Of a stretch of DNA of 64,000 bases, positions 54,935-64,000 are shown piece after piece. The notes beneath the pieces are model-generated. The model was not told where the DNA came from. It ran no database searches and saw only the letters and a list, made by a program, of their open reading frames with translations. Source of the stretch: Flammeovirga sp. SJP92 (GTDB lineage: Bacteria; Bacteroidota; Bacteroidia; Cytophagales; Flammeovirgaceae); assembly GCF_001583495.1 (NCBI RefSeq), contig NZ_LQAQ01000018.1:62001-126000 (forward strand). Reading direction: 5' to 3'. Within the stretch, counting starts at the first letter, position 1, and every line of letters starts with the position of its first letter. The position numbers and the translations under genes were made by a program.

Positions 54935-56596
54935 TTACAGTTCTACTCCTACAATTAGAACGTCATCTGTTTGTGCGTTATCTCCTTTCCATTTATCAAA
55001 GACGCCTTCAAGGACTTTCTTTTGTTTTTCCATAGGATAATTCATCGTTCTGTTTAATGACTCAATCAAGCGATTCTGCATAAACTTACTATTTGAATTC
55101 CCACCGAATTGATCTTGAAAACCGTCTGATGACAGATATAATCTATCACCACCTTGATAATTGATGGTTTGAGTCTCAAAACTCTTTTTAATATTTTTAG
55201 TAGAATAACCGATCGTTGATTTTGAACCGGCTACCTTTTTGATTTCATTATCTGCTCCCACAAAATAAAACGGCCTTTTAGCACCACTAAATTCTATGAT
55301 TCGTTGATCTTCATTGATCACAACCAAACCTAAATCCATACCGTCATACACCTTATGCGTGTTTCTTAAGTTCAATAATGAATACAACTCCATATCCAAT
55401 AGATTAAGTACATCATTTGGTGATTTGATCTGCTGGTTTACAATAATATCATTGAGCAGAAGGTTACCGATGATAGTCATAAACGCCGCTGAAACACCGT
55501 GACCTGTACAGTCTGCTACAATCAAGAAACGTAGTGACCCTGCTTTGTAATACCAGTAGAAATCACCGGAAATAATATCTTTTGGCTTATTTAAGATGAA
55601 ACCGTCTTTGAAATCATCTAATATTTCTTGTCTATACCCTAAGATTGAGTGTTGAAGTTTCGTGGCATAGGTAATGCTTTCTGTTACTTTTTGGCTAGCT
55701 GAGGCTAACAAATCATTTTGCAGTTTCAACTCATTACTTTGAGCCAAAATCTCTTCATTCTTATCTTGAATTTCTCTAGTTCTTTCATTGATTTTAAGCT
55801 CTAGCTCTTTATTCAAGTTCACTTGAAGCTCATGATTTTTCTCTAGTTGCTCATAAAGCTCCTTCTCCACTGATTCTTTTTTCTCTTCTGAAGCCAACAA
55901 ATTATCATGTGCCTCACGAAGTGCCAAACCTCTGTTGATTGTCTCTCTAAGGTATTTATCTACAGCGGTTACTGCTGGCCTGAAGATGAAGAATGCTTCC
56001 AAGAAGATTGAAAGTAATGTGATCCCTAAAAGAATCATCTCAATCAATTTAACTTGTTGTATTCTTGCTGTTGATTCATGATCATATTGGAAGGTAATGG
56101 TGTTCATTTGTTTCAAAAATGATCCTTCATTTCTTAAGATCTGCGAGACAAATGAATCTATAATATAAGCTTCTTTGGCTAGTAAAATACTTTGAGAAGC
56201 TTCATACATCTCATCAAAATTTTGAGCTATATCCTCAAACATTTGTTTGATAGTAGCACTGTTTTCTCCCTGAAGTTCCATTTCTGGCAAACGGTCTCTC
56301 AAACCATGGTGAGAGGAAGACCAAAGTTCTACAATAGTAGAAAATTCTTTTTGAATTTCCTTAAATTCCACTTGGTTATCAGCTCTTTCCAACTGTAGTG
56401 CTAACTTACTGATTTTTTGACTCAGCATTCTTTGACGACCAGAAATGTTAATTACACGAGCATCTTTTTCTTGCTTATTCAATACTGATCTGATCACGAT
56501 CTGACTAGCAATACTAAGTAATGCAATGATAGAAAGGGCAATGACATAAGATGCCGTAAATCTTTTCTTCGGATTTTTTAATAGATACTTGTTCAT
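54935..56596 (-). CDS. SpoIIE-type protein phosphatase with PilJ/NarX-like P-box sensor
   Basis: 553 residues. TM1 (about 15-36) is followed by INISGRQRMLSQ (49-60), the P-box-type motif of PilJ and NarX/NarQ four-helix sensors, then a helical periplasmic domain and TM2 (about 185-207). A long coiled coil (about 225-305) leads to a SpoIIE/PP2C phosphatase (about 330-553: KDIISGDFYWYY, IVADCTGHGVSAAFM, LYLSSDGFQDQFGG, TDDVLIVGV). Such proteins act on anti-sigma-factor antagonists. The gene follows the nitrate-type ABC operon on the same strand, separated by a terminator, so nitrate sensing is an attractive inference. Confidence 0.9.
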   Translation of the reverse strand: MNKYLLKNPKKRFTASYVIALSIIALLSIASQIVIRSVLNKQEKDARVINISGRQRMLSQKISKLALQLERADNQVEFKEIQKEFSTIVELWSSSHHGLRDRLPEMELQGENSATIKQMFEDIAQNFDEMYEASQSILLAKEAYIIDSFVSQILRNEGSFLKQMNTITFQYDHESTARIQQVKLIEMILLGITLLSIFLEAFFIFRPAVTAVDKYLRETINRGLALREAHDNLLASEEKKESVEKELYEQLEKNHELQVNLNKELELKINERTREIQDKNEEILAQSNELKLQNDLLASASQKVTESITYATKLQHSILGYRQEILDDFKDGFILNKPKDIISGDFYWYYKAGSLRFLIVADCTGHGVSAAFMTIIGNLLLNDIIVNQQIKSPNDVLNLLDMELYSLLNLRNTHKVYDGMDLGLVVINEDQRIIEFSGAKRPFYFVGADNEIKKVAGSKSTIGYSTKNIKKSFETQTINYQGGDRLYLSSDGFQDQFGGNSNSKFMQNRLIESLNRTMNYPMEKQKKVLEGVFDKWKGDNAQTDDVLIVGVEL

Positions 56597-56687
56597 AGTC
56601 TAGTATTGTAGTCGTGAGATTGCTTTTTCAGTAAAATGTTTAATCGGTTCTATGAAAGTAGTATTTTTCATTATACATACTAAAAGG

Positions 56688-56725
56688 AAAAAGATATTGC
56701 TCTTGTGCATTTTACACAAGAGCAA
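56688..56725 (-). terminator. Rho-independent terminator of the nrt operon
   Basis: On the minus strand TTGCTCTTGTG pairs perfectly with CACAAGAGCAA around a 7-nt loop, followed by TATCTTTTT, just after nrtD. Confidence 0.9.
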
Positions 56726-56732
56726 AAACTTT

Positions 56733-57551
56733 CTAGTGATTTAAGAAATCCATCAAATACCCTCTATATTGATAATAATCAGGGTGCTCTAGGATATCTA
56801 CTCTATTACGTGGTCTTTCAAATGGGATTCTCAATTCATCACCAATTTTTGCGAAAGGTCCACTTGTCATCATAATTACTCTATCAGCAAGGAAGATTGA
56901 TTCGTCCACGTCGTGAGTGACCATAATGGCAGTAATTTGTTCTTTTTGCCAAACTTCAAGAAGTACGTCCTGCAATTCACCTCTTGTCAGTGAATCCAGC
57001 ATACCGAAAGGTTCATCAAGCAGTAATACTTTTGGTTTTAAAGCAAAACCTCTAGCAATACCAACCCTTTGCTGCATACCTTGCGACAACTCTGAAGCTC
57101 TTTTATTGAAATCATTTCCTAAGCCTACTTTGTCTAAGTAGTACTTACAAATGTCTTGTTTTTGTTTTTTAGTAGCATGAGGGAATACCTGCTTCACCCC
57201 GATCATTACGTTTTGTAATGCTGTCATCCAAGGGAATAAACTTGGCGACTGGAATACTACTGCTCTATCAGGTCCTGCACCTCTCACTTCATCACCGTCT
57301 ACATACACAGCACCTTTACTGATTTCATTCAGACCTGCGATCATCGTCAACAACGTTGACTTACCACATCCTGAATGGCCGATTATCGAGATAAATTCAC
57401 CTTTTTTGATGGTTAATTGTAGATCTGATAATACTGTATAATCGCCTTTAGGAGTAGGATATATTTTAGCAATATCCTTACAAACCAACATATCTGGTCT
57501 TGTATCCTCTATAATTTCCGGCTTTAAAATATCTTTTGCAATAACGCTCAT
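56733..57551 (-). CDS. nrtD: Nitrate-type ABC transporter ATPase
   Basis: 272 residues, an ABC ATPase of the nitrate/sulfonate/taurine group: Walker A GHSGCGKST, signature LSQGMQQRVGIAR, Walker B VLLLDEPFGMLD and the switch His in MVTHDVDESI. The C-terminus IPFERPRNRVDILEHPDYY is typical of NrtD. It is the last gene of the operon porin-nrtA-nrtB-nrtC-nrtD and energises import with the other ATPase. Confidence 0.92.
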   Translation of the reverse strand: MSVIAKDILKPEIIEDTRPDMLVCKDIAKIYPTPKGDYTVLSDLQLTIKKGEFISIIGHSGCGKSTLLTMIAGLNEISKGAVYVDGDEVRGAGPDRAVVFQSPSLFPWMTALQNVMIGVKQVFPHATKKQKQDICKYYLDKVGLGNDFNKRASELSQGMQQRVGIARGFALKPKVLLLDEPFGMLDSLTRGELQDVLLEVWQKEQITAIMVTHDVDESIFLADRVIMMTSGPFAKIGDELRIPFERPRNRVDILEHPDYYQYRGYLMDFLNH

Positions 57552-57597
57552 CTTCTTAATAATTTAGATTGTACATGAATTAGAAAATGTTGTTGAT

Positions 57598-58482
57598 CTA
57601 GAAATACTCCAGTTTTTCCTTTTTCTTTCTAAGTCCCCATTTGATACGCCCTGGCATCACTGGTTTTAAATCTGGCAACTCATATTGAGTTGTTTTCTGG
57701 CTTGACCTTGAAGCTCCTACAGCAATCAAGTATTCCAGAATCTCGTTTCTTAAGTGTTTGTAAGTATCGTTTTTGTTGATCTCTGCAATCACTCTCGGAC
57801 GAGCAAGATCTACCTTGAAATTAGGACCAAGTGTTGCCTCAGGACCTGGATTTAATGGTATGATTCTATCTGCCATTACAATCCCTTCATCCACATCGTT
57901 TGTAATCAGAAGACAAGTTTTTCTATCCTCACCCCATATGTTGACAATCTCTTCTTGAAGCGTTCCCCTTGTCAAAGCATCCAATGCACTCAATGGCTCA
58001 TCCATCAATAACATTTTTGGATTCATAGCTAAGGCTCTTGCTACAGATACCCTCTGACGCATACCACCAGAAAGTTCCGAAGGTAATTTGTCAATGGCGT
58101 GAGAGAGATGTACCATACCTACGTATTTCTCTATCATCTCTTTCTTTTCATTTTTAGAAGCAGATGGATACACCTCATCAATCGCCAATTTAATATTCTG
58201 CGCCACAGTCAACCATGGCAGCAATGAGTAATTTTGGAAGACTACTCCCCTGTCAGGACCAGGGCCAGTGATTGGTTTTCCTTGTAGAAGCACCTCTCCC
58301 TCATCAGGAAATTCCAATCCGTTGATCAGGTTGATTAAGGTTGTTTTTCCACTACCGGTAAAACCTACGATGGCCACAAACTCACCTTCCTCAATCGTTA
58401 AGTTGATATCTTTTAAGACTTCTACTCTATCTTTTCCGGTTCCGTAAGCCTTGCTTACGTTTTTCAATTCTAAGTACGCCAT
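57598..58482 (-). CDS. nrtC: Nitrate-type ABC transporter ATPase
   Basis: 294 residues: Walker [10 protein letters not shown], signature [13 protein letters not shown], Walker [13 protein letters not shown]. The switch position reads [11 protein letters not shown], so the canonical His is replaced by Asn, as in NrtC-type subunits. It lacks the C-terminal solute-binding domain fused to cyanobacterial NrtC and ends in a basic tail. It pairs with the second ATPase 46 nt downstream. Confidence 0.9.
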   Translation of the reverse strand: MAYLELKNVSKAYGTGKDRVEVLKDINLTIEEGEFVAIVGFTGSGKTTLINLINGLEFPDEGEVLLQGKPITGPGPDRGVVFQNYSLLPWLTVAQNIKLAIDEVYPSASKNEKKEMIEKYVGMVHLSHAIDKLPSELSGGMRQRVSVARALAMNPKMLLMDEPLSALDALTRGTLQEEIVNIWGEDRKTCLLITNDVDEGIVMADRIIPLNPGPEATLGPNFKVDLARPRVIAEINKNDTYKHLRNEILEYLIAVGASRSSQKTTQYELPDLKPVMPGRIKWGLRKKKEKLEYF

Positions 58483-58487
58483 AGGAA

Positions 58488-59570
58488 TTACTTGTTAAAT
58501 GACATCATTTTTTGAACTACCATCATGATTCTATCTAACATAAAACCAATCATACCGATCACGAACATGGCTACGATGATCTTCGCGTTTGAATCACTTG
58601 CTCCGTTTTGGAATTCTTCCCAAACAAATGAACCTAAACCTGGCGACTGTGCTAATAATTCAATCGCAATCAATACCATCCATGCTACTGAAAGTGTAAT
58701 TCTCAAACCTGTGAAAATCATTGGAAGTGACGATGGCAATACTACTTTGAAAATGTTTTGACCGATGCTAAGTTTCAATACTTTAGCAACGTTTACGAAG
58801 TCTTTATCTACCGTAGAAACACCCATACTTGTGTTGACAAGTGTTGCCCACATTGAACATAAACCTACTGAGATAAATGAAATCATAAACGATTTATCCA
58901 TATCCGAGTCAGACATTACTGTCTTCACGATCATAAATACTAATAATAACCATACTACTGGCGATACTGGCTTCAAAATCTGAATTAACCAGTTAAATGA
59001 AGTTCTTAAGGTTGTGCTCAGACCGATTACAATACCGATAGGAATAGCAATAAATGCTGCTAATAAAAATCCTGCGAATACTGTTTTCAAACTTGTTTTG
59101 ATCTGATCTACAAATGAAGGTCTACCTGTATAAGTAATTGGGTCTTGACCTTTTGCAATTCTTTTTTCGTTTGTTTTAGCTACTTTTAAATCAAATGCAT
59201 CTTTCTTCGCTGAGATAATCTTGTGATCTGCTAATAATGAAAGGTATGCATCCCACACTTTTGCCGGAGATGGCAATGTGTTTGGCTGACAGCTTACATC
59301 ACCTGATATAATACAGTTTTGCATTTCTAATGCTCCAGCATCACCTCTTTCTGCTCTTGCTTTCTCAATCTTTGCTGTTGCCTCTTTGCTGAATAGATAA
59401 GTTGCACCTGCGTGCCAGATACCGATAAATAATAAAATTGATAAAAGTGGATAGATATAAGACTTTAACAACGCTTGTACATTTTTCTGTACTTCCTCGC
59501 CTTTGATGACGCTAATCCATGGTGCTAGAAAAGCTTGGATTCCGGTTAATTGCAGTATTCTCTCTTTCAT
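58488..59570 (-). CDS. nrtB: Nitrate-type ABC transporter permease
   Basis: 360 residues with six helices and the permease EAA-like loop (about 260-285). Between the first helix and the core (about residues 65-150) there is an extra polar stretch with two cysteines ([20 protein letters not shown]) and a charged section, absent from short NrtB proteins. It forms the membrane channel of the nitrate/nitrite importer. It starts only 5 nt before the nrtC gene and follows nrtA after a structured 150-nt gap. Confidence 0.92.
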   Translation of the reverse strand: MKERILQLTGIQAFLAPWISVIKGEEVQKNVQALLKSYIYPLLSILLFIGIWHAGATYLFSKEATAKIEKARAERGDAGALEMQNCIISGDVSCQPNTLPSPAKVWDAYLSLLADHKIISAKKDAFDLKVAKTNEKRIAKGQDPITYTGRPSFVDQIKTSLKTVFAGFLLAAFIAIPIGIVIGLSTTLRTSFNWLIQILKPVSPVVWLLLVFMIVKTVMSDSDMDKSFMISFISVGLCSMWATLVNTSMGVSTVDKDFVNVAKVLKLSIGQNIFKVVLPSSLPMIFTGLRITLSVAWMVLIAIELLAQSPGLGSFVWEEFQNGASDSNAKIIVAMFVIGMIGFMLDRIMMVVQKMMSFNK

Positions 59571-59647
59571 GATAGTATTATTCTTTTAGTTCCTTTTGTA
59601 ATTGATTATTATAATTATGTCAGTTTAGTAGAAGTAGAATAGATGAT

Positions 59648-59694
59648 AAGGGCGATGCAGTACTACATGTAGGTGTAAGTCCTGCACCTCCCTT
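59648..59694 (-). other. Intercistronic hairpin between nrtA and nrtB
   Basis: AAGGG/CCCTT and TGCAG/CTGCA form a nested stem around a 21-nt centre that includes the palindrome CTACATGTAG. No T run follows. It may stabilise the nrtA part of the mRNA or tune the ratio of binding protein to permease. Confidence 0.55.
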
Positions 59695-59720
59695 GTACAA
59701 TCTAACTTGAAGAATGATTA

Positions 59721-61121
59721 TTACATTGCTTCGTCTTTATTACCTATTTCGAAGCTATTGATGTAACCTAGTGGGTCTTTACCATCAAATAGTTTTCCAT
59801 CGATAAAATCTTTTGTTGGAGCTTTGTATCCATCAGTTTGAGGAATGTCAGACTTAGATAAGTGACCTTCTTCTACTAATAGGTTAGCTGCTTTTAACCA
59901 GATATCAGGTCTGTAGATATCTTTGATCGTTTCGTCATACCATCCTTTAGCTTTAGCTGTTGGAATTTGACCCCATCTTCTCATTTGAGTTAAGAACCAC
60001 ACACCATCTGAATAGAATGGGTAAGTTGCATGATGACGGAAGAATACGTTGAAGTCAGGCATTGAACGCTTGTCACCTTTCTCAAATTCGAAAGTACCTG
60101 TCATTGAGTTAGCGATTACTACTGAATCAGCACCTACGTATTCTGGCATTGATAAGATACCAACAGCTTTTGCTCTGTTTCCTGGCTCATCTAACCACTT
60201 ACCTGCTCTAATTAATGCTTTTGTTACTGCTACTGAAGTATTAGGATATTTCTCAGTAAATTCTTTTGTCATTACGAATACTTTTTCTGGGTTGTTTTTC
60301 CAGATATCGTAGTTTGTAGTCACAGGAACACCAATTCCTTTAAATACCGCTTGCTGGTTCCAAGGCTCACCTACACAGTAACCGTAGATAGTACCTGCTT
60401 CTAAAGTTGCTGGCATTTGCGGTGGAGGAGTTACTGACAATAATACGTCTGCATCTACTTGACCTTGAATGTTCTCTTTAGTATACATACCTGGGTGAAC
60501 ACCTGCTGCTGCTAACCAGTAACGAATTTCATAGTTGTGCGTAGAAACTGGGAATACCATACCCATTTTGAAAGCTTTACCGTCGTTTTTGTACTCTTTG
60601 ATTACTGGTACTAAAGCGTCAGCTTTGATTGGGTGAACTGGTTTACCATCTTTCATTGGTACATTCGGCTTCATTTTAGACCAAACATCGTTTGATACTG
60701 TGATACCGTTACCGTTCAAGTCCATTGAGAATGAAGTCACTAAGTCTGCTTGACGACCAAATCCAGCTCCTGCTGCGATTGGCTGACCTGCCAACATGTG
60801 AGAACCATCTAATTCACCATCAATCACACGGTCCAATACGTTTTTCCAGTTTGATTGTGCTTCGATAGTTACGAATAACCCTTCGTCTTCGAAATATCCT
60901 AACTCTTTAGCGATTGCTAAAGGAGCCATATCTGTTAACTTGATGAAACCGAAAGTCAATTGTGGCTTTTCAATTTCTAATTGATTTGTTGATGATTCTT
61001 CTGCTGTTACAGTTACAGAATTTTGAGTTTCTGATGAAGATTTTGCACCACTGCAGTTGAATAACATCCCTGCAAGCGATAACGCTACAAGCGATGAGAT
61101 GAATGAGTTGAACTTTTTCAT
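59721..61121 (-). CDS. nrtA: Nitrate-type ABC transporter substrate-binding lipoprotein
   Basis: 466 residues, CmpA/NrtA family. Lipobox LFNC23 followed by a Ser-rich linker. Family segments: [21 protein letters not shown], the [17 protein letters not shown] anion-site loop, [13 protein letters not shown] and [27 protein letters not shown]. It captures nitrate or nitrite (bicarbonate in the CmpA subgroup) in the periplasm and hands it to NrtB. It lies 21 nt after the outer-membrane porin gene, so the whole pathway is one operon. Confidence 0.93.
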   Translation of the reverse strand: MKKFNSFISSLVALSLAGMLFNCSGAKSSSETQNSVTVTAEESSTNQLEIEKPQLTFGFIKLTDMAPLAIAKELGYFEDEGLFVTIEAQSNWKNVLDRVIDGELDGSHMLAGQPIAAGAGFGRQADLVTSFSMDLNGNGITVSNDVWSKMKPNVPMKDGKPVHPIKADALVPVIKEYKNDGKAFKMGMVFPVSTHNYEIRYWLAAAGVHPGMYTKENIQGQVDADVLLSVTPPPQMPATLEAGTIYGYCVGEPWNQQAVFKGIGVPVTTNYDIWKNNPEKVFVMTKEFTEKYPNTSVAVTKALIRAGKWLDEPGNRAKAVGILSMPEYVGADSVVIANSMTGTFEFEKGDKRSMPDFNVFFRHHATYPFYSDGVWFLTQMRRWGQIPTAKAKGWYDETIKDIYRPDIWLKAANLLVEEGHLSKSDIPQTDGYKAPTKDFIDGKLFDGKDPLGYINSFEIGNKDEAM

Positions 61122-61142
61122 GAGTAATAAGATTTTTATTGA

Positions 61143-62420
61143 TTATTTAGATGCCTTTGAAGTAAATAATGTTGGCTTGAATGTAAGCATTACGAATGCC
61201 CAGTTATTGATCAAGTCTTTGTTACCACCTTTTAATGCTACCATGTTGTCTGTAGCGAACATTTGAGAGTAACCAACTACTAATGAAGCGTCTTTACCTA
61301 ATGATTTCGCGTAGATCAAGTCGATTTCAGTACCTAAGTTTGAACCATCTAATTCTGCTGCTGTATCACCTGAAATATATTTCGTTTGCTCAGCCATGAA
61401 TTGGTGCAATTGAACTTTGAATGTACCTTTTGCTACTTTGAAAGCAGTGTTTAAGTAGATGTCCTGTAAACCTACGTTCTTATGAGGGTTACCTACGTAG
61501 AAGTAATCCATGAAACCATTGAATTTGTGGTTAGTACCGTAAGCTGGAGCAAATGAATTGTTCTCATCAGAAGTGATATCATTACCCGATAATACTTGGT
61601 AACCTAAAGTGATTGGAGTAACTTTTGTCTTTAAAGTAAGGTTAAGATCTAGTAAATAAGCATTTACATCAGCCATCCCGAATGTACCTGTTTGGTAGTA
61701 ACCTTCACCTGCTATTGTTAAAGCACCGAAAGACTTGCTACCTACTAAACCTAAAGTTTGTCTTTGAGAAACACTGTCTGAAGTTGCACCGTATTGGTAA
61801 CCGTCATTGAATACTAAAGCTGAAATTTTACCGCTTTCCCAGTCTTTATGTGCCCATAAGTATTGGAAAGACTTGTAACTGTTCACTCCTGAGTAATCGT
61901 TACCTACTAACATACCTGGCTCAAAACCAACTTGGTTGAAAGCAAAACCTGCGTGCACTTTGAATTTTGAAGCTTTATCATCGTAGATAAATAAAGCTGC
62001 ATCGTGTCTTCTACCTTGTTGTGCCCATTCTAATCCACCTAAGAATCTTTGGTTGTCATAAGAGATCATTTGACGACCTACTTTTAAACCAAACTTCTCA
62101 GTGAAGTTGTACTGTGCCCATGCCTCTGAAATATTCGTTAAAGAGTTTGGATCTGTCTTATAAATCTGATTAGTAGAACCCCACACACGAACATCTTGTA
62201 ATGAAATTCTCATTGTAAATTTGTCCGATTTATAGTCAAGGTTTAATCTCGATCTTTGCTCTGTGAAAAATGCCGGCTCCTGAGTATCTGTTCTTAGCTT
62301 CTTAAAACCGTTTCTTAATTCAGAACGTGGTCTTATCTCTGCTGATAATTTGAACTCTTGTGCAGTAGCTTGGAATCCTACACCTAATAGCAATACGATA
62401 GCGTAAATAAACTTTTTCAT
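61143..62420 (-). CDS. Outer-membrane porin, alginate-export-like family
   Basis: 425 residues with a signal peptide (cleavage near ATAQ) and alternating beta strands of a barrel: EIRPRSELRNGFKKL, QRSRLNLDYKSDKFTMRISL, GRQMISYDNQRFLGGLEWAQ. These match the alginate_exp family, whose Bacteroidota members are often general anion porins. As first gene of the nrt operon it probably lets nitrate cross the outer membrane. It has a TATGTTTG promoter element upstream. Confidence 0.86.
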   Translation of the reverse strand: MKKFIYAIVLLLGVGFQATAQEFKLSAEIRPRSELRNGFKKLRTDTQEPAFFTEQRSRLNLDYKSDKFTMRISLQDVRVWGSTNQIYKTDPNSLTNISEAWAQYNFTEKFGLKVGRQMISYDNQRFLGGLEWAQQGRRHDAALFIYDDKASKFKVHAGFAFNQVGFEPGMLVGNDYSGVNSYKSFQYLWAHKDWESGKISALVFNDGYQYGATSDSVSQRQTLGLVGSKSFGALTIAGEGYYQTGTFGMADVNAYLLDLNLTLKTKVTPITLGYQVLSGNDITSDENNSFAPAYGTNHKFNGFMDYFYVGNPHKNVGLQDIYLNTAFKVAKGTFKVQLHQFMAEQTKYISGDTAAELDGSNLGTEIDLIYAKSLGKDASLVVGYSQMFATDNMVALKGGNKDLINNWAFVMLTFKPTLFTSKASK

Positions 62421-62478
62421 TAGCCTTAAGTTTGTTAAACTGATTGAAGTATTTAAGTAATTATACTTAGATTATACG

Positions 62479-62486
62479 CAAACATA
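62479..62486 (-). promoter_or_regulatory. -7 element of the nrt operon promoter
   Basis: TATGTTTG on the minus strand fits TAnnTTTG, 59 nt upstream of the porin start. No clear -33 TTG, so activation by a regulator is possible. Confidence 0.55.
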
Positions 62487-62721
62487 GACCGATCCTTAAA
62501 GAATATAAACGGTATTTTTCATAAAAAAAGATGTTTTTTAAACAAATCAAAAACTGCATTTTAGCAGTTTATATAATTTAAAAAACTGACTTACAGATAT
62601 TTAAACACATTAAGTACAACTACTTAAATAACTAAAGGGTAAAAAAAATACTACTTAATTTTATACTTATTTTTACGTAATCATCGAAAAAATACGCATT
62701 TCACTACTTAAAAATGAAAAC

Positions 62722-62756
62722 AAAAAAAAACTGCTTCAAACATGAAACAGTTTTTC
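62722..62756 (-). terminator. Rho-independent terminator
   Basis: On the minus strand AAAAACTG-N14-CAGTTTTT is followed by a long T run, 35 nt after the 120-residue protein gene. Confidence 0.88.
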
Positions 62757-62790
62757 TAAATACTTTATCTATAATTTTTCTATAATTTTT

Positions 62791-63153
62791 TTATAATGTC
62801 GGTGTAAACTTTCTCATGGACATACGTGCGTCTTGCTGTGCTTGTCTAACCCATTTTTTGAATAATTCCATTTTTCTATTCAAATCTTCAGGTCTTTGTC
62901 CAACTACTGTCTTATACACCACAAGTTCGTTGTGATTGACATCTTCAATCTGAAAGTCTTCTCTAAAACGGTAATTACTTAATAATTCTCTTATAATACT
63001 TTCCGTTCTTTCTCGACTTTCAAAAATGTTATCACTCGATACTTTAAATGCAAAAGTAGCTGCATGAGCAACTCCTTCTTTTACTTTCAAACTCCACTTG
63101 AAATCAAGTTCAAATGGAATTGTATCCAATAATGTCGAATTGAACTGATTCAT
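62791..63153 (-). CDS. Hypothetical protein
   Basis: 120 residues, cytosolic, with no signal peptide. The pattern FELDFKWSLKVKEGVAH and a basic C-terminus (KKWVRQAQQDARMSMRKF) are seen, but I do not recognise the family. It is upstream of the nrt operon on the same strand but is cut off from it by a terminator. Confidence 0.7.
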   Translation of the reverse strand: MNQFNSTLLDTIPFELDFKWSLKVKEGVAHAATFAFKVSSDNIFESRERTESIIRELLSNYRFREDFQIEDVNHNELVVYKTVVGQRPEDLNRKMELFKKWVRQAQQDARMSMRKFTPTL

Positions 63154-63301
63154 TTTATAAGTATTTATGGTATGTGTTTAAGGATATGGTAACACAAAAA
63201 TAAACCATAGGAATTAAGTTCCCTAATAATTTAAACGTAAATTTCACACTTCAGTAAATATTTTAAGAAATTATATTATTTCAATACCACAAGTTCTTCT
63301 T

Positions 63302-63360
63302 AAAACCCTATTCATACTAAAACAATATTTTTTTCATATTGCTTTAGGGTTTTCTTTTTT
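63302..63360 (+). other. Long hairpin before the last gene
   Basis: CTAAAACAATAT and ATATTGCTTTAG (one mismatch) flank a short T-rich loop, inside an outer AAAACCCT/AGGGTTTT pair, followed by CTTTTTT. It has terminator form on the plus strand although no plus-strand gene lies just upstream; it may be a leader attenuator or a relic. Confidence 0.5.
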
Positions 63361-63413
63361 GTTTTGCCCTTCTAATATTGAATAGATAGTTACTACTAAA
63401 AAGATTTACAATC

Positions 63414-64000
63414 ATGAAGACGCAACACAAATTATTAAGTTTACTTATAGGATTAATTGGGATGATACTATTCTTCGCTTTTAATCAAAAGAAGACGATT
63501 GACAACCCTAAACTGATCTATAATAAATATGCTACAGCAAAAGAGATTGGATTAATGGAAGGATTTCCAACGCCAGTTGAAAAACAAGTCAATAAAAAAA
63601 ATGCATTACTCACTCCTCCCTACAACCGCTGGTCTTATTTACATATGAGAGAAATATATCCAACAGCACCCATTAGTGCAGCTGAAAAGACTTATTCTCT
63701 AGAAAAAAACATTGACACTTCTTTTAATCACATCAAAGTATTTCATCCTGAATCAAAAGATTCTATTTCTTGGAACAGCTATTTCCAACAAACATATTCG
63801 GATGCCATTGTAGTTATTAAAGACACAAATATTGTATATGAAAAATATGACAACGGCATGCACCCTGACCAACCACATCAAATGATGTCTGTTACCAAAT
63901 CATTTGGAGGGTTACTTGGCTTGCTAGCTGTTGAAAATAAGCTGATCAAAGAAGACGACTACGTAGTCAACTACGTACCTGAGTTAAAAAAGGCAGGTGC
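63414..64000 (+). CDS. Serine hydrolase (beta-lactamase/NylB-like), 5' part
   Basis: The frame from ATG 63414 is open to the window end (195 codons). An N-terminal hydrophobic helix acts as signal or anchor. The region IVVIKDTNIVYEKYDNGMHP followed by MMSVTKSFGGLLG contains the catalytic S-V-T-K (SxxK) of class C-type serine hydrolases such as 6-aminohexanoate-dimer hydrolase. The rest of the domain lies beyond the window, so substrate and length are unknown. Confidence 0.88.
   Translation, partial: MKTQHKLLSLLIGLIGMILFFAFNQKKTIDNPKLIYNKYATAKEIGLMEGFPTPVEKQVNKKNALLTPPYNRWSYLHMREIYPTAPISAAEKTYSLEKNIDTSFNHIKVFHPESKDSISWNSYFQQTYSDAIVVIKDTNIVYEKYDNGMHPDQPHQMMSVTKSFGGLLGLLAVENKLIKEDDYVVNYVPELKKAG

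Larger units (their letters stand above)
62421..62790. other. Leader of the nrt operon
   Basis: About 370 nt. It holds the TATGTTTG element (62479-62486, minus) and a terminator for the upstream gene (62722-62756). The rest is AT-rich with no ORF. Confidence 0.6.

Noticed and set aside
1-64000. CRISPR array, rRNA operon, prophage or complete insertion sequence
   Set aside because: No regularly spaced repeats, rRNA signatures, phage structural genes or transposase genes with a DDE domain were seen.

Overview
The window is a low-GC, strongly AT-rich chromosomal segment of a Bacteroidota bacterium, most likely a marine member of the Cytophagales (Flammeovirga-like). This rests on several signs. 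Promoters of the TTG-N17-23-TAnnTTTG type precede several genes. Shine-Dalgarno sequences are weak or absent. There is a GH16 enzyme with a type IX secretion (T9SS) C-terminal domain, a formylglycine sulfatase, DUF5686 and CarboxypepD_reg outer-membrane proteins, a YpdA-type bacillithiol-disulfide reductase and many lipoproteins. The genus is inferred; there is no 16S rRNA in the window.

Layout. 1-7.5 kb: the 3' end of a gene usually labelled asparagine synthetase B, a GxxExxY gene beside a 36-bp inverted repeat, a DUF5686 outer-membrane protein, a 160-bp MITE-like element, a sulfatase and an M20 peptidase. 7.6-12.1 kb: an outer-membrane beta-barrel receptor gene followed by a response regulator and histidine kinase. 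12.2-17 kb: a SAM-I riboswitch leads an operon of an unknown lipoprotein and metK, followed by a patatin/beta-barrel fusion. 17-25 kb: a 7TM-DISM receptor fused to an IS1595-type zinc ribbon, an IscA-type Fe-S protein, an M3 peptidase, YqgE/AlgH and a UvrD/PcrA helicase. 25-33 kb: a three-gene operon (beta-lactamase-fold pseudoenzyme candidate, YpdA, SDR), an odd tRNA-like gene, a thioredoxin-fold protein without CxxC and an RprXY-like two-component pair. 33-39 kb: an isochorismatase-type hydrolase, DUF3626, and an AraC/SDR/Old Yellow Enzyme cluster. 38.8-44.8 kb is an accessory island of mostly unknown minus-strand genes with structured spacers and a gene remnant. 45-48.6 kb: an alpha/beta hydrolase, SRPBCC and AraC operon, then a Fur-family regulator with a cation diffusion facilitator. 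48.7-54.2 kb: a secreted GH16 enzyme, small accessory genes and a TPR-HTH regulator. 54.9-62.4 kb: a nitrate-type ABC transporter operon led by an outer-membrane porin (porin-nrtA-nrtB-nrtC-nrtD), followed on the same strand by a SpoIIE phosphatase whose N-terminus carries a NarX/PilJ-like P-box. The window ends inside a serine hydrolase gene.

How genes work together. The nrt block looks like a full nitrate or nitrite import route: outer-membrane porin, binding protein, permease and two ATPases, with a possible nitrate-sensing phosphatase next to it. The SAM riboswitch ties metK and an uncharacterised lipoprotein to S-adenosylmethionine. The Fur-family gene and the CDF exporter form a metal-efflux unit with a palindromic operator candidate overlapping the CDF promoter. 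The GH16 enzyme and sulfatase fit degradation of sulfated algal polysaccharides, though they are about 43 kb apart.

The best candidates for something undescribed are the 7TM-DISM/transposase-zinc-ribbon fusion receptor, the P-box/SpoIIE phosphatase beside the nitrate transporter, the tRNA-like gene with an 18-nt palindromic anticodon arm, and a membrane protein with an exact Coq4 metal motif. No CRISPR array, rRNA operon, intact insertion sequence or prophage is visible.
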